A stretch of 64,000 bases of DNA from Myxococcales bacterium. GTDB lineage: Bacteria > Myxococcota_A > Polyangia > Polyangiales > Polyangiaceae. Under the pieces are notes generated by a model. The model did not search any database and was not told the origin of the DNA. It worked only from the letters and a program-made list of their open reading frames with translations. Below, in pieces: positions 43,374-51,536 of the stretch. Both the position numbers and the translations under genes were made by a program. The DNA lies in the NCBI GenBank assembly GCA_016706225.1, contig JADJKB010000021.1, forward strand, positions 558,001 to 622,000, read 5' to 3'. Positions within the stretch are counted from its first letter, which is position 1. The number at the start of each line of letters is the position of its first letter.

Positions 43374-43688
43374 TCACTTCTTCTTGCGGCCCACCGCAAT
43401 GAGCACGATGGCGATGATCATGCCGAGGATGCCGAGACCGATCCCGACCATCGACCCGACACCGAGCGCGTTCGCCGTTGCCATGCGAATGTGGAACGTG
43501 CGCTTGAGCACCCGGGTCACCAGCAGCGCGAGCGTCAGGCCATTGCCGCACACCGTGAGCAGGGCAAACACGGCGCAACCGATCCCGACCTTGCGCAAAC
43601 CGCCTCCACTGCCTCCGGGCGAGGGCCCCCCTGCTTGTGCCGCAGGCGCTTGGCCTTGGTGAGGTGAACCAGGATATTGGGGCTGCAC
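43374..43688 (-). CDS. Small membrane protein with Pro/Gly-rich N-terminus
   Basis: 104 aa from the GTG at 43688 (VQPQYPGSPHQ), a usual start for this protein type; a TTG at 43775 would add 29 residues. Residues 1-33 are Pro/Gln/Gly-rich. Then come two transmembrane helices (CAVFALLTVCGNGLTLALLV and VGIGLGILGMIIAIVLIAV) and a terminal RKKK that should stay in the cytoplasm. Function unknown. The zinc-ribbon gene lies upstream on the same strand. Confidence 0.5.
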   Translation of the reverse strand: MQPQYPGSPHQGQAPAAQAGGPSPGGSGGGLRKVGIGCAVFALLTVCGNGLTLALLVTRVLKRTFHIRMATANALGVGSMVGIGLGILGMIIAIVLIAVGRKKK

Positions 43689-43793
43689 GGGCGGGACGCT
43701 ATCACCGCGCGTCGCGGCGGTTTCCAGGCCAAAGCTCGAAGTTGGCCTGGCGCCGGCCAGCAGCGGCTCGAGCAAACGCGATGCACCCGGTGA

Positions 43794-44162
43794 TCAGCGC
43801 CCATGCGGATCTCCCACGACAGCTCCGCACTCCGCGCAGCGGAATGCGCCCAACGACAACCGGCCGCCGCAGGCGGGACAGTAGTCGAGCATCTCCATGG
43901 CCGTGACCAGCTGCTCTGGCGCAAAGCCCACCGCCAGGATTTCTCGCGCCGCGGCGGCGTGCTCGGCAGCGACACTCAGCATCTGGCGATCGCGCGCGGC
44001 AGCTCGCGGGACGGAGTCGATGCCTCGGCGCTTCAGAACTGCGACGGCGCGCTCGACATCCGCGCCCGCACCCCTCAGTACGTACTCTCGAAGCGCCACG
44101 ACGCTCGACAGTCTAACAAACTGTACGATCGGGGCCCAGCCGCGCTCGAGTGTCCCGCGCAA
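43794..44162 (-). CDS. DUF2007-like protein with C-terminal zinc ribbon
   Basis: The start is uncertain. The frame is open beyond the divergent gene's start at 44235, but the first folded strand is FVRLSSVVALREYVLRG; TTG at 44162 is the most upstream start that avoids overlap and GTG at 44099 is the next. DVERAVAVLKRRGID and AREILA fit the small alpha/beta DUF2007 signal-transducing domain. The end, CPACGGRLSLGAFRCAECG, is a four-Cys zinc ribbon. Soluble; role unknown. Confidence 0.55.
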   Translation of the reverse strand: MRGTLERGWAPIVQFVRLSSVVALREYVLRGAGADVERAVAVLKRRGIDSVPRAAARDRQMLSVAAEHAAAAREILAVGFAPEQLVTAMEMLDYCPACGGRLSLGAFRCAECGAVVGDPHGR

Positions 44163-44234
44163 CCGAGCGCGGTGGTCGCCCTGGAATGGCGGCAAATCCG
44201 CTGACGCGCCTCGGTCAGCTGCTATGCTCGAAGC

Positions 44235-44726
44235 ATGATCATCGCCGGCACCCGCACGATGGGAAAGGTCGACACCGTCCCTGGCGTGGCTCACGTCGCA
44301 ACGCAGTTCTTCCACGTCTGGTTCTTGCCACTGCTTCCGCTCCGCAGCCTGGTGGTGGACGAGAGTGGAGCTGGTGATCGCGGCGTGCCGATCGCCATGT
44401 CGTACAAGAGTGTGATCGTGGGTTACTTCCGCGGCTGGGCACTGATGGGAGGCATCCTGCTGATGGTCGTTGCCGGCTATTGTGCCTACGAGGTCTTCGA
44501 CAAAGGTGTGATGGCCCAGCGCGAGGTCAGCGCCGCCTACAACGCGAACGGTGTGCGCGTCGCGCGCTACGAAGACGACGGGCCGCGGCTCGAGGCGATC
44601 GCCGCGCCCGTCTCGGGCGGTCTGGCCATCGTGGGCTGGCTGGCCGCCCTCGCTAGCTACAGACTGCTCGGCGCCTCGCCCAGCCGACGCGCGGAGCTTC
44701 TACAGAAGCTCGGGCGCGCGGGCTGA
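44235..44726 (+). CDS. Small membrane protein of unknown function
   Basis: 163 aa. Residues 1-45 include GVAHVATQFFHVWFLPLLPL, a motif found in small zinc-ribbon/membrane proteins of myxobacteria. A transmembrane helix follows (ALMGGILLMVVAGYCAYEVF) and a second near the C-terminus (GGLAIVGWLAALASYRLL). A -10-like TATGCT (44222-44227) with CTGACG about 16 bases upstream is located just before the ATG, so the mRNA may be leaderless. No known function. Confidence 0.6.
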   Translation: MIIAGTRTMGKVDTVPGVAHVATQFFHVWFLPLLPLRSLVVDESGAGDRGVPIAMSYKSVIVGYFRGWALMGGILLMVVAGYCAYEVFDKGVMAQREVSAAYNANGVRVARYEDDGPRLEAIAAPVSGGLAIVGWLAALASYRLLGASPSRRAELLQKLGRAG

Positions 44727-44807
44727 TCTGCGCCTGGTCCTGTGCGTTACGGCGCCGCTCGAGACCGCGCGCCGTTCAGTTCGGCCGGCGTTCCGCCGAC
44801 GCCTCGC

Positions 44808-46004
44808 TCAGCTTGCGCTCTCGAGCACGACCGCGATGCCCTGACCGCCACCAATGCACGCCGACCCCACCGCGATGCGCTTGCCGCGCTTCTTGAGGGT
44901 GTAGATCAGGTTGGCGGTGATGCGGGCCCCCGACGCGCCGAGTGGGTGGCCGAGCGCAATCGCTCCGCCGTTGACGTTCGTTTTGTCCTCCGGCAACCCG
45001 AGTTCCTTTTGAACCGCCAGGAACTGCGGTGCAAAAGCCTCGTTCACGTCGAACAGGTCCACGTCGCCAATGCCAATGCCGGCACGCTCGAGGGCGCTCC
45101 GGATTGCCGGGGCAGGCCCGATGCCCATCAAGGTCGGCTCGACGCCCGCCACACCCCACTGCACGAGCTTCGCCAGCGGTGACAGCCCCTGGGCTTTGGC
45201 CCACTCCGCGTCGACCACCACCAACATGGCCGCGCCGTCGCAGATGCCGCTGGCGTTGCCCGCGGTGACGACGCCGTCTTTCTTGAAAACCGGTGGCAGT
45301 TTGGCCAGGGTCTCGAGCGTCGTCTGCGGGCGGGCGTGTTCGTCGCGATCCACGTTGAGCGTCTTACGCCCCTGGGTGATCTCCATCGGCGCGAGCTCGT
45401 CCGCAAAACCGCCGGACTCCTGCGCGGCCGCCCAGCGCTTTTGCGACGACAGCGCGCAGGCGTCGGCCATGTCGCGGGTGATGCCATATTTGACGGCCAG
45501 GTTCTCCGCCGTCACCGCCATCGGCATCTGGCAATAGCTGTCGGTCAACGACTCCCACAGCGAGTCGACGAGCTTCGGCGGCTTGCCGAACTTCGCTCCG
45601 TCCCTGAGCCCCCACATCACGTGCGGAGCCTGACTCATGTTCTCCGTGCCGCCCGCGAGCACCGCCTTCGCCTCTCCGAGAAGGATCTGCTCGGCCGCGT
45701 TCACGACCGCTTGAAAACCGGAGCCACACAGGCGATTGACGGTGAGCCCGGGGACCTCGATGGGCAGTCCCGCCTTGAGCCCCACGTGGCGTGCGCCGTA
45801 GATGGCGTCGGAGCTCGTCTGTTGCACGTTGCCCACGATCACGTGGTCGAAGTCTTTGGCAGCGATGCCGCTCTGGGCAACCGCAGCTTTGGCCGCGTGC
45901 ACGGCCAGATCGATGGCGCTCACGTCCTTCAGACTCCCGGACAGGGCGCCGAACGGCGTGCGTTTCGCGGCAACGATCCAGATCTCCTTCGCGAGCTTCT
46001 TCAT
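44808..46004 (-). CDS. Acetyl-CoA acetyltransferase (thiolase)
   Basis: 398 aa. Active-site Cys93 (NRLCGSGFQA), His353 (ALGHPLGASGAR) and Cys383 (SACIGGGQG) make the complete thiolase triad. The length and NVNGGAIALGHP block are those of the biosynthetic thiolase II/acetoacetyl-CoA type. The start has an ideal GGAGG. It forms or cleaves acetoacetyl-CoA in fatty-acid, PHB or mevalonate-type pathways; none of those partner genes is nearby. Confidence 0.93.
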   Translation of the reverse strand: MKKLAKEIWIVAAKRTPFGALSGSLKDVSAIDLAVHAAKAAVAQSGIAAKDFDHVIVGNVQQTSSDAIYGARHVGLKAGLPIEVPGLTVNRLCGSGFQAVVNAAEQILLGEAKAVLAGGTENMSQAPHVMWGLRDGAKFGKPPKLVDSLWESLTDSYCQMPMAVTAENLAVKYGITRDMADACALSSQKRWAAAQESGGFADELAPMEITQGRKTLNVDRDEHARPQTTLETLAKLPPVFKKDGVVTAGNASGICDGAAMLVVVDAEWAKAQGLSPLAKLVQWGVAGVEPTLMGIGPAPAIRSALERAGIGIGDVDLFDVNEAFAPQFLAVQKELGLPEDKTNVNGGAIALGHPLGASGARITANLIYTLKKRGKRIAVGSACIGGGQGIAVVLESAS

Positions 46005-46136
46005 GACAGACCTCCGTGGGGGCGCGAAACCTAGCGCACAACGCCGGCCCCGTCATGGGCTCAGCTAGAGCTCGTTCGGGGAGCGTCGCCCCGGCACCGC
46101 GCGCCCGGAAAAATTTGCCGCGCACGGGCCCGACGT

Positions 46137-47102
46137 TCAGCGGTCGAGAAATCTCACGACCAGCTCTGGACGATCGGTCTGCGCAATGTCGGCGCCGTTG
46201 TCGAAGACGGGGGCGTAGCTCTGGGGGTCGTTCGTGAACTTTGCCGCCAAGTCGACGCCGAAGACGTCGACGAGGACGCGGTGGCCTTGGGCGTGAAGCT
46301 TCGGTGCCAGGAGCTTGGGATCTGCGCCGTCGTGCAGCTCGACGATCACCGGCGGGTGGGCGCTGAAGAGCGCAAGCTCGGCGTCGATCTCTGCGGCGTC
46401 ACTGACGCGGATCATCGTGAACAACTTCGGCTCGAGGGCCAGTGCCTCCTGGATCTTGTTGCTGTCGTCGGTGTCGAAAATCGCCCACTCGAGCGTGTCC
46501 GTGTCGTGTATGGCCTTGACGAGCAGATCGACGCGGTCGGTCTTGTTCGCATCCAGGAGCACATGGATCCTGCCCTTCGCCAGGGTCAGCACCTCTTCGA
46601 TACTGGGCACCCGATCACAGGAGTAGTCACCGGCGAACTTGGAACCGTCGATGCCGAGCGCCTGGATTTCGGCGAACGTGTGCTCGCTCGCGTTTCCGCT
46701 GCCGTTGGTGGTGCGGTCGAGCTCCGGATCATGCAAGTTGATCAGCACGCCATCGGAGGTGGGGCGGGGATCGGTCTCGATGAAGTCACTGCCGATCACC
46801 ACTGCAGCGCGGATTGCCGAGAGTGTGTTCTCCGGGGCGAGCACCCCGAGCTCACCCCCGGCGCTGCGGTGCCCCGAGACCAGATGCTCTTTGCAGCTAC
46901 GGTCCGTCGCACACGCGACCGGCAGCGGGTTCGTGCGCGCCGGCGGAGCGCTCGCGCTGCAGTCGAAGCTGGAGGGCGCCGGCGACGAAGCACTTCCGCC
47001 ATCACCACCGGCACCGCCGGATCCGGAAGGCTCCTCGGACGACGACGAGCCGCACCCCACACACAGCAGGCAACCGAGCAGCGTGACGACGACGGCGTTC
47101 AC
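46137..47102 (-). CDS. Glycerophosphodiester phosphodiesterase-type lipoprotein
   Basis: 321 aa, GTG start at 47102. Signal VVTLLGCLLCVGCGSS with a lipobox, then a short Ser/Gly spacer. GHRSAGGELGVLAPENTLSA is the GDPD start (HRG, PENT), followed by FIETDPRPTSDGVLINLHDP (E-x-D..T.DG...HD), giving the catalytic His pair and metal-binding acids. It should hydrolyse glycerophosphodiesters in the periplasm or at the surface. The C-terminal DIAQTDRPELVVRFL is also typical (the TD. P pattern). Probably transcribed with the preceding minus-strand gene. Confidence 0.85.
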   Translation of the reverse strand: MNAVVVTLLGCLLCVGCGSSSSEEPSGSGGAGGDGGSASSPAPSSFDCSASAPPARTNPLPVACATDRSCKEHLVSGHRSAGGELGVLAPENTLSAIRAAVVIGSDFIETDPRPTSDGVLINLHDPELDRTTNGSGNASEHTFAEIQALGIDGSKFAGDYSCDRVPSIEEVLTLAKGRIHVLLDANKTDRVDLLVKAIHDTDTLEWAIFDTDDSNKIQEALALEPKLFTMIRVSDAAEIDAELALFSAHPPVIVELHDGADPKLLAPKLHAQGHRVLVDVFGVDLAAKFTNDPQSYAPVFDNGADIAQTDRPELVVRFLDR

Positions 47103-47143
47103 TCGCCGATGATGCCAAAGATCCAGGCGCCCGTGGGGCGAGC

Positions 47144-47893
47144 TCACTTCGGCGTGGAAAAGGCCGCCGTTGGAGGGCGGCTCGCGCTCTTGGGCGGATC
47201 GCCGGCGCGGGCGGCGAAGCTCACGACGCTGGGGAGCGCGGTGAGCGGCGCTCTGGCGGGCTCGGCAACCGGGGCGCGCGGCTTCGCGGGCTGCGGCGAG
47301 GGTGCCCTCGGCATCGCAACGACCCGAGCGGACTCGGGCGCGGAGCGAGTGCTGGGCGTGGCGGTTGGAGGCGCCTCCGCCGGCGCCTTCACTGCGGTCG
47401 CCACCACGGCCGCAGCGGCTGCCGGCTCTTCTGCTTCAGGGGCAGGTGGAGCTGGGACCCGTTGCACCGAGCGGGCGGTGTTCACCCGCGCGGGCGCGGC
47501 AGCCAGGGTCGATGTGTCCCTTTGTGATGCGCTCGCCCGCATCACTCCGAGCGCCAGCACCGCCGCAAAACAACCGACCACGGTCGCGACCACGGGGATT
47601 AGGCGAGCGCGGCGCGCGTCCATCTCCGGCGTGCGTACGACGCCCTTCGGCGGCTGGAGATCGAGCTCCGGCTCGTCAGCCGTTGGCGCCAGACTGTCGG
47701 TGGTCGCCGGCCCTCCCTCGTAGCCGCCGGCGTCGCCGACGCTGAAGAAGCCCTCCGCAACGACACCAAGAGAGATGCGGTCACCGGTCTCCAGGAGTGC
47801 TTGCGGGCCGTCGGGCAGGGTGTGCCGACCTGTGCCAGAGCGCTCGGAAATCGGGGCGAGCAAGCCAGGGTCCATTTCGAAAGCTGGTCTCAT
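47144..47893 (-). CDS. Single-pass membrane protein with Ala/Pro-rich exterior
   Basis: 249 aa from the ATG at 47893 (AAGGTG upstream). Residues 1-97 are a soluble N-terminal region with a short acidic stretch (DEPELDLQPP) but no clear domain. A transmembrane helix follows (RLIPVVATVVGCFAAVLALG), and the rest is Ala/Pro/Glu low complexity. The layout resembles Myxococcota envelope spacer or kinase-linked proteins lacking the kinase. Function unknown. GDPD lipoprotein gene lies 41 bases downstream. Confidence 0.55.
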   Translation of the reverse strand: MRPAFEMDPGLLAPISERSGTGRHTLPDGPQALLETGDRISLGVVAEGFFSVGDAGGYEGGPATTDSLAPTADEPELDLQPPKGVVRTPEMDARRARLIPVVATVVGCFAAVLALGVMRASASQRDTSTLAAAPARVNTARSVQRVPAPPAPEAEEPAAAAAVVATAVKAPAEAPPTATPSTRSAPESARVVAMPRAPSPQPAKPRAPVAEPARAPLTALPSVVSFAARAGDPPKSASRPPTAAFSTPK

Positions 47894-47962
47894 GGGGGTC
47901 ACCTTCAGAGCCCGATTTGGGCTCGCAACCCAGATAGTGAGCAAGCTGCGTGCCGCTGCGAA

Positions 47963-49093
47963 ATGGGCCTGAGCCGGATGCGCGTGTTAGAGCGCGCGAA
48001 CGTCGTGACGCGCTGTCGATCGAGACTCTTGCCCACCGCGCTCGTCGCGGTCGCCGCCCTCGCGTGCGCATCTGCGGTCACGCGCAGCGCGGCCGCCCAG
48101 GCCGCCGCTCCCCAGCTCATCGTTCCGCTCGACGGTCGGGACGAGACGGAGCCGGCACCGGACGAGTTGCTGAGCCCCGATGAGGGGGCCGATGGCACGC
48201 CGGTCGAGCGCGCGGACCAGCCCTGGTGTTTCGACGGGGAGGGCATCGAGGCGCTCACCCCGACCGTCTGTCACTACTCACCAAAGCCACCCGAGAGCGC
48301 GCCCGACACCCTGGTGATCTTCCTGCACGGAGTCACCAAGTTCGGAACGACCTGGCAGTGGAATGGGCAGCGCGGCCTCGCGCGTGCAGCGAAAGCCCGA
48401 GGCTTCGAGGTCATCACACCACGGGGCCGCCTCGGCGCCGGCTCGAAGAAGTTCGCCGACCACTGGAACTGGCCCTCTTCGGCCGAAGGTCAGAAGGCGC
48501 TGGAGTCGGAGGTGTTGGCCGAATGGAAGGCAGCCCAGCAGACGCTGGAAAAGCGCAACGGCCGAGCCTTTGCTCGAGTTTACGTGTGGGGTTTCTCCGC
48601 CGGCGCTTACTACTCCGCGTCACTCGCGCTGCGCGGTCGGCTCGACGTAGCGGGCTACGCGATCTTCGCGGGAGGTGGCGCGCCCAAGGGAGTCGAGCGC
48701 TGGGCCAAAGGCACACGCCCCAAACCCCCGATCTATGTGGGGTACGGTCACAAGGATCGCGCCCGACGTGATCCGGCACGCTTGGGCCGCGCTCTCAAGG
48801 CGATGGGATGGAAGAGCCTGGTCGTGGGTCGCCCCAACGTCGGCCACTCGATGACGGACGCACAGGTGCGCGAGGCGTGGGCCTTTCTCGGTGGAGGCAA
48901 ACTGCCGAAAGGGAATGCCAACGCAACTGCCCGGCCGAGCGACGGAGCTTCGAGCGCGAAGCCGGTCAAACCCGGGCGGGGATCAGCCTCGACAAGACAG
49001 TCCAAGCCGTCCAAGCCGTCCAAGGCATCGAAGACATCACACCGACCCAAGCCTCCGAAGAGCGCGCGCTCCAAGAAGCAGTCACGCAAGTGA
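47963..49093 (+). CDS. Exported alpha/beta hydrolase with Lys/Ser/Pro tail
   Basis: 376 aa. Two possible ATGs, 47963 and 47978. An N-terminal signal of about 45 residues (LLPTALVAVAALACASAV, then AAAQA). Core: TLVIFLHGVTKFGTTWQW (oxyanion strand), nucleophile elbow WGFSAGAYYSA (G-x-S-x-G), and a His near GRPNVGHSMTD. These make a Ser-Asp-His hydrolase, resembling esterase/PHB-depolymerase-type secreted enzymes. The last 60 residues are a Lys/Ser/Pro tail, a possible polyanion or cell-wall binder. Substrate unknown. Confidence 0.75.
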   Translation: MGLSRMRVLERANVVTRCRSRLLPTALVAVAALACASAVTRSAAAQAAAPQLIVPLDGRDETEPAPDELLSPDEGADGTPVERADQPWCFDGEGIEALTPTVCHYSPKPPESAPDTLVIFLHGVTKFGTTWQWNGQRGLARAAKARGFEVITPRGRLGAGSKKFADHWNWPSSAEGQKALESEVLAEWKAAQQTLEKRNGRAFARVYVWGFSAGAYYSASLALRGRLDVAGYAIFAGGGAPKGVERWAKGTRPKPPIYVGYGHKDRARRDPARLGRALKAMGWKSLVVGRPNVGHSMTDAQVREAWAFLGGGKLPKGNANATARPSDGASSAKPVKPGRGSASTRQSKPSKPSKASKTSHRPKPPKSARSKKQSRK

Positions 49094-49148
49094 CGAGCAC
49101 TCTGCCGAAACAAGTCGGCCCCCGGCCGATGATGGCCGAGGGCCGCTA

Positions 49149-49200
49149 GAACACCTTGCAAGTCCCGGAAAACAAACGACGTTCAACCTGTTCGGCGCTC
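49149..49200 (+). repeat. Dispersed 52-bp repeat, copy 2
   Basis: Same orientation as 33061-33112, 48/52 identical, again between two genes: 55 bases after the hydrolase stop and 24 bases from the convergent lipoprotein stop. It is preceded by CTAGAACACC, and the same CTAGAACAC string is also part of the hflX hairpin next to copy 1. Confidence 0.8.
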
Positions 49201-49223
49201 TAGCTGCCCGGATCAGCTCACGC

Positions 49224-49868
49224 TCAAGGAGCGCATGGGGCAGCGCACTTCTGCTGCTGACAGGTCTGAATCGGTGTGGCGAGGCTCGCACCGCTCAGGA
49301 ACGAACCGCAGTTCTGCAGCGCACACGCGGTCAGATTGGGCGCAGTGGCGCACTTCTGTTGCAAACACGTGACCAGATTCGTGCACGGCACGCTGGCCTC
49401 GCACGCTTTCATCTGCGGACAGCAGCTGCTCTTCATGCACGTGTCACACGCCGGCTTGAAGCCAGTGTTGATGTTCGCGCACTGTCCGCCGCTCGTGCCG
49501 CCGGTGCCCGCGCCGCCGGTGCCCGCGCCGCCGGTGCCCGCGCCGCCGGTGCCCGCGCCACCCGTGCCGCCGGTTGCCGCGCCGCCGGTTCCAGCGCCAC
49601 CCGCTCCGCCGCTGGCCGTGCCTGCCGCACCGCCGCTGGCATTCCCCGCTGCACCGCCGCTGGCAGTCCCCGCGGCGCCGCCGCTGGCCGTGCCCGCCGC
49701 ACCGCCCGAAGGGTTACCGCCGCTGCTCGCGCCGCCGCTGCTCGTGCCGCCGCTACTCGTACCGCCCGTGCTCGCGCCACCGGTCCCCGAGATGCCGCCG
49801 CCGTCGTCGGACCCGCAACCCACCACGACACCCAATGCCAAAGACAAGAATATCCATCGCCCACTCAT
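49224..49868 (-). CDS. Cys-rich lipoprotein with Gly/Ala/Thr spacer
   Basis: 214 aa. The ATG at 49868 opens a lipoprotein signal (LALGVVVGCGSDD). Residues 25-135 are GGA/GTA/GTGGAGT low-complexity repeats. The last 75 residues carry about 12 cysteines in a C-x2-C, CC, C-x5-C, C-x4-C, C-x4-C pattern (CDTCMKSSCCPQMKAC), a compact disulfide module of a kind frequent in Polyangia. Function unknown; extracellular binding is plausible. Confidence 0.68.
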   Translation of the reverse strand: MSGRWIFLSLALGVVVGCGSDDGGGISGTGGASTGGTSSGGTSSGGASSGGNPSGGAAGTASGGAAGTASGGAAGNASGGAAGTASGGAGGAGTGGAATGGTGGAGTGGAGTGGAGTGGAGTGGTSGGQCANINTGFKPACDTCMKSSCCPQMKACEASVPCTNLVTCLQQKCATAPNLTACALQNCGSFLSGASLATPIQTCQQQKCAAPCAP

Positions 49869-50118
49869 GCGCGCACCTCGAGTCCTAGGATATCCGAGGG
49901 CACACCGAGCGCCAGCCCAATCCACCGGCACCCATCCTCCCCGCCGCGCCACGGCGTCCCTCCGGAGCGCGCGGATCCCCCGAGAGTTCGCGACGGTTCG
50001 GCCACCGCCGACGCCGCCTCGCGTTGGCCGTGTATCGAAGAAATTCGACCCCAGAAGGTGCTATGGTCGCGCCCCTTCTTCCCCGCCTGTCGACGCCAAA
50101 TCGACACGAGAGGTCAGC

Positions 50119-50985
50119 ATGTCCGTCGCTCCGTCCGCGCTGCGCAAGATCCCCCTGTTCGCCAACATCACCGACGAGCACCTCGCCCAGCTCGTCTCGG
50201 CCTGCAAAACTCGGCGAATCGAACCGAACGAGGTGCTGTTCCGTGCGGGCTCGGTCGCCGACCGTTTCCAGATCCTGACCAGCGGCGAAATCTCCCTGCG
50301 TGAAGGTGAAGCGGAGCGCTTCCGCCTCAAACCCATCGCCCCGGTCGGCGAGCTCGGCGCGCTCGTGCAGCTCGAGCGCAAGACCACCGCCGTCGCGGCC
50401 ACATCCGGGGAGCTGCTGGAGCTTCCGGTCAAAGACCTGATGCAGTTCTTCGAGGACCACGGCGACGTGGCCTTCCCGTTCCACTACAACCTGCTCCGGG
50501 TCGTTGCAGAGAAGATCAGGCGGGACGTGCGGCGTGTGGAGGAGATGCGCAAGAACCTGATCACCACGCAGAAGGCCATGAAGCGCATGCGCGACGCGCT
50601 GCTCGATGGCGACGACACGCCGCTGAACAAACTGCTCTTCGACGAGCTCGAGACGCTGATCGAGCAGAACAAGAAGGGCCACTACTTGGTGACGCCAGCC
50701 GAGGCGCTGCAGACGTCGGTGCGCCTCGACGATGGCGTGATCGTGACGATCAAGGCCATGAGCAAAGACTGGCTCCACCTACCAAAGACCGGTGCGGCCC
50801 CGAAGGACGGCGCCGACTGGAGCGGTGTGCTGTTGTTGCCCGAGCGTGAGATCGCCGTGAGCGGAACTGTCGTCAGCAGCGCTGACGACGGTCTACACAT
50901 CCGCTTGGACATGTTGATCGATGACTACAATCGCGCGGTCGAAGATCACCTGACGCGGCTGCAGATGCTCGATTTCGTGCTGTGA
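50119..50985 (+). CDS. Cyclic-nucleotide-binding domain protein with PilZ-like C-terminus
   Basis: 288 aa; ATG at 50119 with GAGAGG upstream. Residues 8-115: cNMP-binding fold (IPLFANITDEHLAQL, GSVADRFQILTSGEISL, PVGELGALVQLERKTTAVAA, where PVGELGAL is in the position of the phosphate-binding cassette). Residues 120-185: a long, charged helix. Residues 190-288 (TSVRLDDGVIVTIKAMS, then GVLLLPEREIAVSGTVV) have the strand pattern of a PilZ domain, which may bind c-di-GMP. No helix-turn-helix, so it is not a Crp-type regulator. A two-nucleotide sensor is inferred. A -10-like TATGGT lies at 50062-50067. Confidence 0.65.
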   Translation: MSVAPSALRKIPLFANITDEHLAQLVSACKTRRIEPNEVLFRAGSVADRFQILTSGEISLREGEAERFRLKPIAPVGELGALVQLERKTTAVAATSGELLELPVKDLMQFFEDHGDVAFPFHYNLLRVVAEKIRRDVRRVEEMRKNLITTQKAMKRMRDALLDGDDTPLNKLLFDELETLIEQNKKGHYLVTPAEALQTSVRLDDGVIVTIKAMSKDWLHLPKTGAAPKDGADWSGVLLLPEREIAVSGTVVSSADDGLHIRLDMLIDDYNRAVEDHLTRLQMLDFVL

Positions 50986-51072
50986 CCCCACTCGGGCGGA
51001 TCCCCGACAGATCGCAGCGATTTGAACCCACGCCAACGAGCGTGCTAGAGAGGTTACCTGGCCGCCCGAAGA

Positions 51073-51453
51073 ATGAACCGCCCGCTCAGCGAGGCTGCTC
51101 AGCGCTCCGCTGAGCGCCGTCAGCGCGAAGATGCGGCGCCGCGGCTCCAGGCCGCGCTCCCCAAGGTAGCCAGCCTGCGGCTCGAGATCGACGAACGCAC
51201 GTCCGCGTCGGGGCTGGCTGGCTCCTCGCATATCCGCAGAATCGTGGTGGAAAGCGCGCCGGCCCTGTTCCTGGTGGCGTGTGGGGACTCGGCCTGCCGC
51301 GACGGCGGCCACGACATCACCGACGTCGTGATGCGCGCGCTCCGCAACCAGGAAGCGCGCTTCGACGGCACCGACACCTGCCGTGGCATGCTCGGCTCCG
51401 GCTACTGCTCGCGGACGCTGCACTACGTCGGCGTGGCCACCTACACGGACTGA
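51073..51453 (+). CDS. Conserved small Cys-bearing protein
   Basis: 126 aa. After a Lys/Arg/Ala helix (ERRQREDAAPRLQAALPKV), a strand region ends LFLVACGDSACRDGGHDITD, followed by ALRNQEARFDG, CRGMLGSGYCSRTLHYVGVA. The pairing of C-x4-C with GGHD and C-x9-C suggests a metal-bound or disulfide-stabilised fold. I have no named family. It lies 87 bases after the cNMP/PilZ gene on the same strand. Confidence 0.6.
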   Translation: MNRPLSEAAQRSAERRQREDAAPRLQAALPKVASLRLEIDERTSASGLAGSSHIRRIVVESAPALFLVACGDSACRDGGHDITDVVMRALRNQEARFDGTDTCRGMLGSGYCSRTLHYVGVATYTD

Positions 51454-51536
51454 GCGCTTGGCTCGCCCAAGCGCCGCAACGAGCTGCGGGTCCGGCGCTC
51501 ACACCGCGCAACGCTTTGCAAACGTGCGGCCTTCCC

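Noticed and set aside
49490..49700. GCC-rich repeated stretch as non-coding repeat
   Set aside because: It encodes the Gly/Ala spacer of the minus-strand lipoprotein in frame.
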